Assembly (NCBI GenBank): GCA_017444165.1
Contig: JAFSXH010000133.1
Coordinates: 1 to 6,762 of the forward strand
Length of the DNA stretch: 6,762 nucleotides
DNA from: a bacterium
Lineage (GTDB): Bacteria; Vulcanimicrobiota; Xenobia; Xenobiales; Xenobiaceae
Direction: 5' to 3'
The notes beneath the pieces are model-generated. The model ran no database searches, was not told the origin of the DNA, and saw only the letters and a list, made by a program, of their open reading frames with translations. The translations under genes and the position numbers were made by a program. How positions within the stretch are numbered: the stretch's first letter is position 1; the number at the start of each line of letters is the position of its first letter. Below, in pieces: positions 1 through 5,527 of this stretch.

Positions 1-335
1 ACGCGCATCTCGTACCAGATACCGACACCCATAGGTGAACCCTCTTCAGAGTTGACGGGCAGATTGCGCAAGAAACACTGCTCTAACCAAGTGTGAACTA
101 CAATATCCTCACCAGCGAAGAAGTAGACGATACCTTGATTCCAGCCGATCTGTTTGATCAGGAAGTGGATACCAGGTTCATCGTAGCGAGCGACAATATT
201 ACCCAACAAGTTAATAATATGGCACTCCCTCTCATGGACAATAATGAAAGGACAGAAGATCTTAAATATGCCTATAGCTACACTGACGAATAAGAAGCAA
301 AATATAAAAGTAGAAATTAATGCAGTAAAGAACAT
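1..335 (-). CDS. SPFH/band-7 domain membrane protein, 3' part cut by the window edge
   Basis: The minus strand encodes 111 complete codons plus two bases of a valine codon before the left edge, so only the N-terminus is present. ATG is at 335-333, preceded by AGGTGA (349-344) at 8-nt spacing; that site overlaps the stop of the gene upstream. Residues 2-32 are a long hydrophobic anchor. Next come an SPFH-like entry (HERECHIINLLGNIVARYDE, residues 34-53), the PGIHF motif typical of band-7 proteins (54-58), and NLPVNSEEGSPMGVGIWYEM (91-110), a stretch I associate with one bacterial SPFH subfamily. It lies 12 bp downstream of another SPFH gene, so the two probably assemble together as HflK and HflC do. 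Function is inferred from family only: SPFH proteins form oligomeric rings at membranes and often modulate proteases or membrane domains. The short plus-strand frame across this stretch is its shadow. Confidence 0.85.
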   Translation of the reverse strand, partial: MFFTALISTFIFCFLFVSVAIGIFKIFCPFIIVHERECHIINLLGNIVARYDEPGIHFLIKQIGWNQGIVYFFAGEDIVVHTWLEQCFLRNLPVNSEEGSPMGVGIWYEMR

Positions 336-343
336 AGCCCCGA

Positions 344-349
344 TCACCT
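344..349 (-). promoter_or_regulatory. Ribosome binding site of the partial SPFH gene
   Basis: AGGTGA on the minus strand lies 8 nt before the ATG at 335 and overlaps the TAG stop of the upstream SPFH gene. This suggests that translation of the two genes is coupled. It is the main reason for calling a gene in the first 335 bases, which otherwise contain only a truncated open frame. Confidence 0.7.
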
Positions 350-1376
350 ACTTTCTGTTGTCTTCCATAACTATAGTGCTAGCTTTATCTAAAAGACCCA
401 TCTTGATATTGCGCAAGTAGGCGTAGAGACCGCCGTCATCACGCAACTTCTTCAGACGCTCGGAAAGTTGGCGCAAAGGCTCGACCTCAGCCTGAGCCTT
501 GAGAGTCTCAATTTCCACCGCTCTCTTAGACATAACGATCTTCTGGTCAGCAGCCGCCTGAGCTACACTTATATCGGAAGATACCTGGTTGTGGGCTGTG
601 TTAATAGCCGCCATAGCTGAATCAACTTCATCGGGCGGATCGATATTGGTGATCAAAGCCGCTTCGAAGATTATACCGTAACGCTCCTCAGCTATGGCAC
701 ACTCTCTATTCATATGCTCGTTAATATCTTGTAAATTCTTACGGAGATCATCAACAGCAATACCGTCAATGTTACCGTGGGCGGAAGTCTTCTCATTTTC
801 ACCCTTACCGCGATTGACCGCACTTTGATCTTTATAACTGGCGATCTTTTCCCTCAGTACAGAGTGGAAGAAGCCCATAACGTGAGCAATAGGCTCTTTA
901 ATACCGAAGAAGTAGGCGTAAAGGTACTTTTCAGAAACTCTGTAGCGAATCTGTCCAGAGACTCTGATATAAAGCTGATCGTTAGTGACAGCATCTAAGT
1001 AGCCGCCCTTATAAGAGGCACTATTCCTAAAGCTCTCCAACTGGTAAGAATTTTCAACAGCCCCCATAGTCGATATGTCGGCTATCTGCGTAGCTATAGA
1101 AACTTTATGAACCTCCTGCCAAGGCCACTTAAAATGCAAACCAGGCTGAAGAACCTTGAGACGAGGATAGCGATAACGCTCCTCACCCTCAACTTCATTT
1201 GCACTGCCAGATCTATCGAAATCGCTACTAGCAAATTCAGGGCCTTCAATATCACGCACAGCTCTACCGAAATCGGTAATAACAGCTCTCTCGTTGGGAT
1301 CTAACTTAAAAAAGCCGCTCCCAATCAACACCACAAAGTAAAGGAAAAAACCAGCAAGTATGCCTAATATTGCCAT
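348..1376 (-). CDS. SPFH/band-7 (HflK/HflC-like) membrane protein
   Basis: 342 aa. One N-terminal membrane helix (residues 2-23) is followed by LDPNERAVITDFGRAV (25-40), which fits the usual SPFH opening of an 'ER-x-V-x-x-x-FGR' pattern. PGLHFKWPWQEVHKVS (78-93) matches the conserved 'PGlhfk-Pw' segment. The SPFH fold runs to about residue 250 (ALITNIDPPDEV, 240-251). An Ala/Gln/Glu-rich predicted coiled coil (about 253-312) follows, as in HflK, HflC and stomatins. Two stretches look like insertions: an acidic polar loop at 44-70 and a charged loop at 182-204. The start is ATG at 1376, with AGGAGGAGGT 5 nt upstream. The gene is the first of a two-gene SPFH unit. By family it should sit in the inner membrane with the domain outside the cytoplasm and form a hetero-oligomer with its neighbour. 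Protease partnership (FtsH-like) is only a possibility, since no protease gene is visible. Confidence 0.88.
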   Translation of the reverse strand: MAILGILAGFFLYFVVLIGSGFFKLDPNERAVITDFGRAVRDIEGPEFASSDFDRSGSANEVEGEERYRYPRLKVLQPGLHFKWPWQEVHKVSIATQIADISTMGAVENSYQLESFRNSASYKGGYLDAVTNDQLYIRVSGQIRYRVSEKYLYAYFFGIKEPIAHVMGFFHSVLREKIASYKDQSAVNRGKGENEKTSAHGNIDGIAVDDLRKNLQDINEHMNRECAIAEERYGIIFEAALITNIDPPDEVDSAMAAINTAHNQVSSDISVAQAAADQKIVMSKRAVEIETLKAQAEVEPLRQLSERLKKLRDDGGLYAYLRNIKMGLLDKASTIVMEDNRK

Positions 1377-1381
1377 TACAA

Positions 1382-1391
1382 ACCTCCTCCT
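1382..1391 (-). promoter_or_regulatory. Strong ribosome binding site of the 342-aa SPFH gene
   Basis: AGGAGGAGGT on the minus strand, 5 nt before ATG 1376. It is nearly fully complementary to the 3' end of 16S rRNA and is the strongest site in the window, suggesting high translation of the SPFH pair. Confidence 0.75.
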
Positions 1392-1491
1392 AAGGTATTA
1401 TTATTTTTTCGTTAGATTTTAAGCATTTTCTAAATTCCTCCTCATAAAAGAGGATCACCTTTTAAATTTATGGAAAAATGCACCCACCTTC

Positions 1492-1497
1492 GGAGGT
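1492..1497 (+). promoter_or_regulatory. Ribosome binding site that fixes the GTG start of the ACT-domain gene
   Basis: GGAGGT lies 9 nt before GTG 1507. It also forms the right arm of a small inverted repeat, ACCT-TCGG-AGGT (1486-1497), which could partly mask it. That stem is only 4 bp, so masking is uncertain. Confidence 0.65.
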
Positions 1498-1506
1498 TGA
1501 TCTGCT

Positions 1507-1854
1507 GTGGATAATCTGATAATAGCCATATTCGACAATTCTAAAACTTCTCAGAAACAAGAAGGCCAAATAACTATCGACATAGGCCAGCTAACTGTAG
1601 TAGTCTGCAATTACCATCAAGCTACTCTAGTTCACAAAGTTGTCAGAGTTTTGAAAGAACAAAACCTAGAGATAGACTCCATAGAGCAAGCCTACGAATC
1701 AGAAATATTTGCCCTCTTGATCCAGGCCCACTACAAAAAAGAATCCCTAGACATGGCCGAACTGCGCGTCAACCTTGAGAGAGAGGGACGAAAGATAAGG
1801 GCAACCTTCAAAGTACAACGACCCGATCTATTCTTCTACATGCACAGACTTTAA
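1507..1854 (+). CDS. ACT-domain protein, UPF0237-like
   Basis: 115 aa, starting at GTG with GGAGGT 9 nt upstream. After a polar N-terminal extension of about 25 residues, the chain follows the ACT pattern: strand LTVVVCN (29-35), helix at 41-52, strands around 55-62 and 66-75, helix 81-92, and a last strand around 98-104. The ending RPDLFFYMHRL closely fits the terminal 'IF-x-x-MHRI' signature I associate with UPF0237 proteins, and the 'FALLIQA' and 'MAELRVNLEREGRKI' segments fit the same family. ACT domains usually bind amino acids or other small ligands and regulate enzymes; the UPF0237 group has no firmly assigned role. The usual DRPGI-like ligand loop after strand 1 is replaced by NYHQATL, so ligand binding may differ. 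The gene stands alone, divergent from the SPFH pair and convergent with the pilin operon. No clear terminator of its own is visible. Confidence 0.75.
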   Translation: MDNLIIAIFDNSKTSQKQEGQITIDIGQLTVVVCNYHQATLVHKVVRVLKEQNLEIDSIEQAYESEIFALLIQAHYKKESLDMAELRVNLEREGRKIRATFKVQRPDLFFYMHRL

Positions 1855-1913
1855 GCAACTCACAACATTTGAAAAGTGAACTGACATACCAGAGCGCAGC
1901 TAATAACCAATAC

Positions 1914-1969
1914 AAAAAAAACACTTAGTTCGCGACGGAAACAAGGATGTTCACACACCGCGAACTAAG
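1914..1969 (-). terminator. Rho-independent terminator of the pilin operon
   Basis: The perfect 11-bp inverted repeat CTTAGTTCGCG (1924-1934) and CGCGAACTAAG (1959-1969) is followed, reading the minus strand, by TG and then eight T (1921-1914). It sits 42 bp beyond the stop of the last pilin gene, so it should end that operon. The 24-nt loop is longer than usual but can fold a short inner bulged stem. Read on the plus strand there is no T-run after the hairpin, so it is not an intrinsic terminator for the ACT gene. Confidence 0.85.
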
Positions 1970-2010
1970 CATTGCGCGTTACCGAAATGGACGCGAGACT
2001 ATACCGACTA

Positions 2011-2781
2011 TTAACGCAAGAAAGCTCGTTCAGATAGCGGTTGTTTTAAATCTATCAAATGTGTAAACGCTGAACAGTGCAGTGGTTTCTGTTGGCCAGA
2101 ACCACGATTCAAACATGCACAGGCAGTATGCATTGTACAAGTCAAGAAATCTTTCTTAAAGAAGCGTCCAGCCTTTAGGCGTATCTCCATAGTCGGATAC
2201 GGAGCCTCGTCCCCGTATTGAAAGGCAGAGTTTATTTTACTAGCTTTGAAGTAGCTCTCATAGGTGGTAATGGTTCCAGGATCAGAGGGTGTTTCACCTA
2301 AGAGTACATTCTCTAGAATTACCATATAGTCTCCATCTTGGTCACGCATCAGCATGTAGCCGCCATCGGCACTATTATAGACTATCCAATACTCCACAGA
2401 GATAGAACTGCCACCATCATCAGAAACTGAATCCACATCTTTGTAATCATTAAAAGTATCTTCATCGGCGCGACGTGAATACCGATATATTCTAAAATCC
2501 TTACATCTTTGATCACCATTACTGTCACCCCACTGTACATAATTCAATGAACCTGTGGAACTGCCTGGCACAGTTGACCTGACATCGACAGCAATAAGAT
2601 CTATAGCTTTCTTTACATCCTGATTGAGTTCAGTCAAAATTTTAGCACGGTTGAAAGTGGCCAGTCCATTCCTCAACAGCAACGTTATAGTCAAAGTAAA
2701 CAGCGAAAAAGCCGTCATCGCCATCATGAGCTCTATTATCGTGAAACCACTTCCTCGCCTTATGAGAGAGTTCTTAAGCAT
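2011..2781 (-). CDS. Minor (pseudo)pilin, PilW/GspJ-like, with Cys/His-rich C-terminus
   Basis: 256 aa when started at ATG 2781, which has AGGAG 9 nt upstream. A longer frame begins at TTG 2790, but that codon directly abuts the ribosome site. The basic leader MLKNSLIRRGSG is followed by FTIIELMMAM, a textbook prepilin-peptidase site (Gly12/Phe13) with Glu at mature +5 and a hydrophobic helix (13-37). After the helix come NRAKILTELNQDVKKAIDL and VDVRST, as in PilW/GspJ proteins. The body has two Asp-rich loops, DSNGD (86-90) and DQDGD (147-151). The tail carries Cys215, His218, Cys221, Cys223, His235 and Cys236, which could bind metal or form disulfides. It is the last gene of the pilin operon, 18 bp after the PilV-like gene. 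Its role is probably in a minor-pilin tip or priming complex of a type IV pilus or type II secretion system. PilW versus GspJ cannot be settled here. Confidence 0.85.
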   Translation of the reverse strand: MLKNSLIRRGSGFTIIELMMAMTAFSLFTLTITLLLRNGLATFNRAKILTELNQDVKKAIDLIAVDVRSTVPGSSTGSLNYVQWGDSNGDQRCKDFRIYRYSRRADEDTFNDYKDVDSVSDDGGSSISVEYWIVYNSADGGYMLMRDQDGDYMVILENVLLGETPSDPGTITTYESYFKASKINSAFQYGDEAPYPTMEIRLKAGRFFKKDFLTCTMHTACACLNRGSGQQKPLHCSAFTHLIDLKQPLSERAFLR

Positions 2782-2790
2782 AAGTATCAA

Positions 2791-2795
2791 CTCCT
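2791..2795 (-). promoter_or_regulatory. Ribosome site deciding the PilW-like start
   Basis: AGGAG on the minus strand, 9 nt before ATG 2781 and directly against the TTG at 2790. The spacing rules out the TTG and supports the ATG, giving a 12-residue prepilin leader. Confidence 0.75.
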
Positions 2796-2799
2796 AATC

Positions 2800-4512
2800 T
2801 CAATAACTCGTACCATCTGTGACAAGCACATTGGGATCTTTGTTGCAATCGTAAAACTTAACTCCTAACTCACCGTTTGCTCCCATTCTTCCACCATTGA
2901 TCGTCACTAAGGAACGCACCCTAGTCCCTCTAATCAAATTGCCATTTTTATTACCTACAGGATAACCAGCATGCCTCGACCCGTTATGCATGACGATACT
3001 GTCACCATCAAAAACTTTATCCATGAGCAAACCTTGCCTATACCTATCACGATTGTAATCTGCATATCTACTCGTAGATTCGAGTGCTCCGGGATTACTA
3101 ACCGTAAAATCAGTATCCCTAGCTATCAGAGCATTTAAGAGATCAAAACGCCAATGTTCACTATTATTACCCGCACTATTAGGAGGATACATACGAATAA
3201 TTTTATTGCTCTCAGCTACCCAACCACCATTCTCATAAGAACACAGCTCGTGAGCATAATGCTCAGTAGTACCTGTCTGATCATATTTGGGACAGTAAAT
3301 AACTACATTGTCTAAACCCAATATATTGCTCCCATTGATCTGGATCTGGTTCTCGGTGTGAAGTTTGACTTTATTACTATACGCATATGGCCCACTTGCA
3401 TCAAAAACGTTATCATAATACTCAAGACCCTTGGTGTAAGTTGAACCAAATTCATCTTCAATGTACTGGGCATACTCTCTCTTAGACACCAATTCATTCT
3501 GTGTCGCAGTATTGTACAACTGTATTTTGTCATCAGGTCTCATATCTCCACCAACTATAGTGGGCCCAGTATCTGCCAATTCCAGATAATTCAAGGCACC
3601 GGGCAAGAAGCAGGTAAAATCCTCAGGCCTGACACGACCAACAAGCTTCTTTATCCTTATAAAGAAATTCTCTGGACAATTGCTCAAACCATCACCATCT
3701 GCGTCTGGAGCATATTCATAAATATAAGGCTTACCCAATGACTCCAACCGATCATCATAATCGCTATCACGCTGTGGAATGTCCTGACGAACAATCTTTT
3801 CTTCAGCCAACAAAGCATCACCCAATCTGTCATTGGCTATCATCGTAGATAATATAGCCTCTACAGGACCGCTAGTCTTATCGAAAGATTCATCCTTGAC
3901 GTCAGATGCTTTTGTTCCTGGAGGATACGGCCCACGCACTACGCAAGTTATGCGGTACATACTGGCAAAACCTTCCCACTTGCTATTATTACAAGCGGTA
4001 TGTCCACAACTAGCACTAGTCTGAGGGTAAGGGTTCTTGTTTATACCCCTAATGTCAGCCCCCACCCTTTTATGAGGATACTCGGCATAAATGCGGTTTA
4101 AATCGACCACAGGAACATAGTACGTGCTATAAAAGTAGTAGGATTCGGGAGTGGTACCGCTAAATTTAAAAATCTTGTCACACTGTTTAAATTCACCATT
4201 AGTATTTAATAATTGACCTCTGGAATCAGTGGTAAAAGGAGCCTTTTGACAGCCGAACATTTTGCGATCAGTCAGGCCATAAGTAGACCCGCTGGAATCA
4301 TAACAACTGCCGCCAAACATATCATACTGACGACACATCTCTAAGCAAGCAGCAGCCAGAGCATAGGCCGTAGACAGACTCTTGTTCTTCTGCGCCACAG
4401 CAAAACCAGAAGGGAACACGGTGAAGATCGTCCCCATACCAATAGCAAAAACAGCTATAGCCACGATCATTTCAATGAGAGTTACACCTAAAAATCTCCT
4501 TTTTATGATCAT
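2800..4512 (-). CDS. Very large minor (pseudo)pilin, PilV/GspI-like
   Basis: 570 aa from ATG 4512, which overlaps the upstream stop as ATGA and has GGGAG 8 nt before it. A longer frame from TTG 4518 is less likely. The leader MIIKRRFLG is followed by VTLIEMIVAIAVFAIGMGTI: cleavage after Gly9, Glu at mature +5 and a hydrophobic helix at about 10-33. The helix continues into VFPSGFAVAQ and STAYALAAACLEMC, in the style of PilV/GspI. PilV and GspI proteins are usually well under 250 aa, so some 400 residues are extra. These contain 13 cysteines over the whole chain, a CGHTAC motif, and DADGDGLSNCPE (270-281), which resembles the calcium loop of thrombospondin type 3 repeats. DYNRD and DCNKD occur further on. 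The C-terminal GTRVRSLVTINGG resembles pilin ends. The large exported domain could be a tip adhesin or substrate-binding module; that is inference. Confidence 0.82.
   Translation of the reverse strand: MIIKRRFLGVTLIEMIVAIAVFAIGMGTIFTVFPSGFAVAQKNKSLSTAYALAAACLEMCRQYDMFGGSCYDSSGSTYGLTDRKMFGCQKAPFTTDSRGQLLNTNGEFKQCDKIFKFSGTTPESYYFYSTYYVPVVDLNRIYAEYPHKRVGADIRGINKNPYPQTSASCGHTACNNSKWEGFASMYRITCVVRGPYPPGTKASDVKDESFDKTSGPVEAILSTMIANDRLGDALLAEEKIVRQDIPQRDSDYDDRLESLGKPYIYEYAPDADGDGLSNCPENFFIRIKKLVGRVRPEDFTCFLPGALNYLELADTGPTIVGGDMRPDDKIQLYNTATQNELVSKREYAQYIEDEFGSTYTKGLEYYDNVFDASGPYAYSNKVKLHTENQIQINGSNILGLDNVVIYCPKYDQTGTTEHYAHELCSYENGGWVAESNKIIRMYPPNSAGNNSEHWRFDLLNALIARDTDFTVSNPGALESTSRYADYNRDRYRQGLLMDKVFDGDSIVMHNGSRHAGYPVGNKNGNLIRGTRVRSLVTINGGRMGANGELGVKFYDCNKDPNVLVTDGTSY
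3670..3705 (-). other. Calcium-loop-like motif in the PilV-like protein
   Basis: Residues 270-281 read DADGDGLSNCPE. Asp at loop positions 1, 3 and 5, Gly at 6, Leu at 7, Asn at 9 and Glu at 12 fit the TSP3/EF-hand-like calcium loop pattern. Binding is inferred from the pattern alone. Confidence 0.5.
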
Positions 4513-5489
4513 CTCCAAATCTCCCTATGATGATTAAATACTCTCGAAGTGCTGCCGTATGTAGGATCTTGTTCAAGAGTGCTGGTCCCATCTTTTAAAT
4601 TGCCACATATAAACTCACACTTGACACTCTTAGTACCAATGACCCTAGCTCCCATACTGTAAAAGTCATCCCTATCGGGACCACTGCCACTATTCATGAC
4701 ACGACCCGTAAATTTTTCAGTATTAATGGTAGACTCTCCAGCCGTAGCACCCTTCATTCCCAATCGCCAGACGCGCGCAGTCGAGACCAGTTCGCAATAC
4801 ATCCTATCCCAACTGTTGCCATTGTAAATTCCATAAACACTATTAATATTACCCTTGTAAGTGGCAGTGTAATCGCTATTAAAATCGTGATGATCCCACT
4901 GTCTAAGTGCCAAAGAAAAAGTAGACACTTGCATTTTGCTACGCAGAGGATTATAGTTGCCACTCCTATAATTGCCGCTGGTATAGAAGTTGCCACTGGT
5001 ATAGACACCAGACTCGCCAGCGTTGCTACCATCGCTAGAAAAAGACGTGTTACTTATAAAAACATGCTCAGCGTGCCTCCGCTCATGGTAAGCATATCCG
5101 CTATTTATAGTATCTACCAAGCTACTGTAATTGCCCAGCGTTCCTCCACCATTTGTGAAACTACTCAGCATATGACGAGTTCCGTAAATATTGTAGATAC
5201 TACCTGGATAACAACCGATAAAAGTACGGAGAGTGCCGCTTTTATCGTAGAGATCAATATTGTAATAAGTGGCTGGATAGTACCCTAAATTGTGTTTTAT
5301 AAGCCATTTCCCATACTCTAGGCCAGCCATGGCAGTATACAGCAAATGATAATTGGTAGCCTCGTTATCAGCCCATCGTTTATTATTAACAACTATGGTC
5401 ACAAAACCGCCACATATCATTCCTAAAATCACTAGAACCATCAGTGCGGAGACTAAAGCAGCTCCTTTATTTTTCAGAGATTTTAGCAT
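4509..5489 (-). CDS. Minor (pseudo)pilin, PilX/GspK-like
   Basis: 326 aa from ATG 5489, with AGGTGGAG (5506-5499) 9 nt upstream. A GTG at 5504 would extend it by five residues but overlaps that ribosome site. The leader MLKSLKNKG is followed by AALVSALMVLVILGMICGGF: cleavage after Gly9 and a hydrophobic helix at about 10-34. Mature position +5 is Ser instead of Glu, a known trait of GspK, the pseudopilin placed at the tip. The segment LLYTAMAGLEYGKWLI (49-64) fits the 'A-x-AGLE' helix of PilX/GspK proteins. The length matches GspK. The remainder is rich in Gly, Ser, Tyr and Asn and includes a short SGNY repeat (162-179), five cysteines (26, 93, 232, 291, 295) and a DFNSD loop (202-206). It ends in the four-base overlap with the PilV-like gene. 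PilX (pilus) or GspK (secretion) cannot be separated by sequence here. Confidence 0.8.
   Translation of the reverse strand: MLKSLKNKGAALVSALMVLVILGMICGGFVTIVVNNKRWADNEATNYHLLYTAMAGLEYGKWLIKHNLGYYPATYYNIDLYDKSGTLRTFIGCYPGSIYNIYGTRHMLSSFTNGGGTLGNYSSLVDTINSGYAYHERRHAEHVFISNTSFSSDGSNAGESGVYTSGNFYTSGNYRSGNYNPLRSKMQVSTFSLALRQWDHHDFNSDYTATYKGNINSVYGIYNGNSWDRMYCELVSTARVWRLGMKGATAGESTINTEKFTGRVMNSGSGPDRDDFYSMGARVIGTKSVKCEFICGNLKDGTSTLEQDPTYGSTSRVFNHHREIWR
4521..4525 (-). promoter_or_regulatory. Ribosome site of the PilV-like gene, inside the PilX-like gene
   Basis: GGGAG on the minus strand, 8 nt before ATG 4512. It lies within the last codons of the upstream gene. Together with the ATGA stop-start overlap (4512-4509) this indicates translational coupling of the two pilins. 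Confidence 0.65.
4956..5006. repeat. Short imperfect tandem repeat inside the PilX-like gene
   Basis: Two adjacent 18-bp units (4971-4988 and 4989-5006) match at 15 of 18 positions. A partial third copy (4956-4970) follows the same pattern. They encode a Tyr/Ser/Gly/Asn stretch with SGN-Phe/Tyr repeated three times, residues about 162-179. Confidence 0.7.
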
Positions 5490-5498
5490 CAACTTCCA

Positions 5499-5506
5499 CT
5501 CCACCT
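5499..5506 (-). promoter_or_regulatory. Ribosome site deciding the PilX-like start
   Basis: AGGTGGAG on the minus strand, 9 nt before ATG 5489. The GTG at 5504 falls inside this site and is therefore not the start. Confidence 0.7.
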
Positions 5507-5527
5507 AAATTATATTCTAAACACCTA

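Larger units (their letters stand above)
1377..1506. promoter_or_regulatory. Divergent intergenic region with leader of the SPFH operon
   Basis: This 130-bp AT-rich stretch separates the minus-strand SPFH operon from the plus-strand ACT-domain gene and must hold the promoters of both. I could not pick convincing -35/-10 pairs. On the minus strand, AGGTGAT (1460-1454) lies 8 nt before a tiny ORF, MRRNLENA (1445-1419). GAGGAGGA precedes a second one, MLKI (1426-1412). Both end before the SPFH gene and could be leader peptides or chance. A short inverted repeat, TCCTC/GAGGA with a 6-nt loop, lies at 1439-1454. On the plus strand, GGAGGT (1492-1497) serves the ACT gene. Confidence 0.5.

Noticed and set aside
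93..293. Plus-strand open frame of 66 codons
   Set aside because: It lies antisense to the clear SPFH N-terminus on the minus strand, has no family resemblance and no convincing ribosome site.
777..1304. Two short plus-strand frames (777-998 and 1107-1304)
   Set aside because: Both are antisense shadows of the conserved 342-aa SPFH gene.
1439..1454. TCCTC/GAGGA hairpin as a terminator or riboswitch
   Set aside because: The stem is only 5 bp with no T-run and no conserved riboswitch core visible. It may simply reflect the purine-rich ribosome sites.
3312..4024. Short frames inside the PilV-like gene (3312-3533 minus, 3833-4024 plus)
   Set aside because: Alternative-frame shadows of a long continuous coding region with a clear prepilin start.
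4754..5032. Minus-strand frame of 92 codons with hydrophobic stretches
   Set aside because: It overlaps the PilX-like gene in another frame. The hydrophobic look comes from reading repetitive Tyr/Gly/Asn codons out of frame.
4887..5288. Plus-strand frame of 133 codons
   Set aside because: It is antisense within the PilX-like gene. The translated sequence shows no domain, and the opposite strand has a ribosome site, a prepilin leader and operon context.
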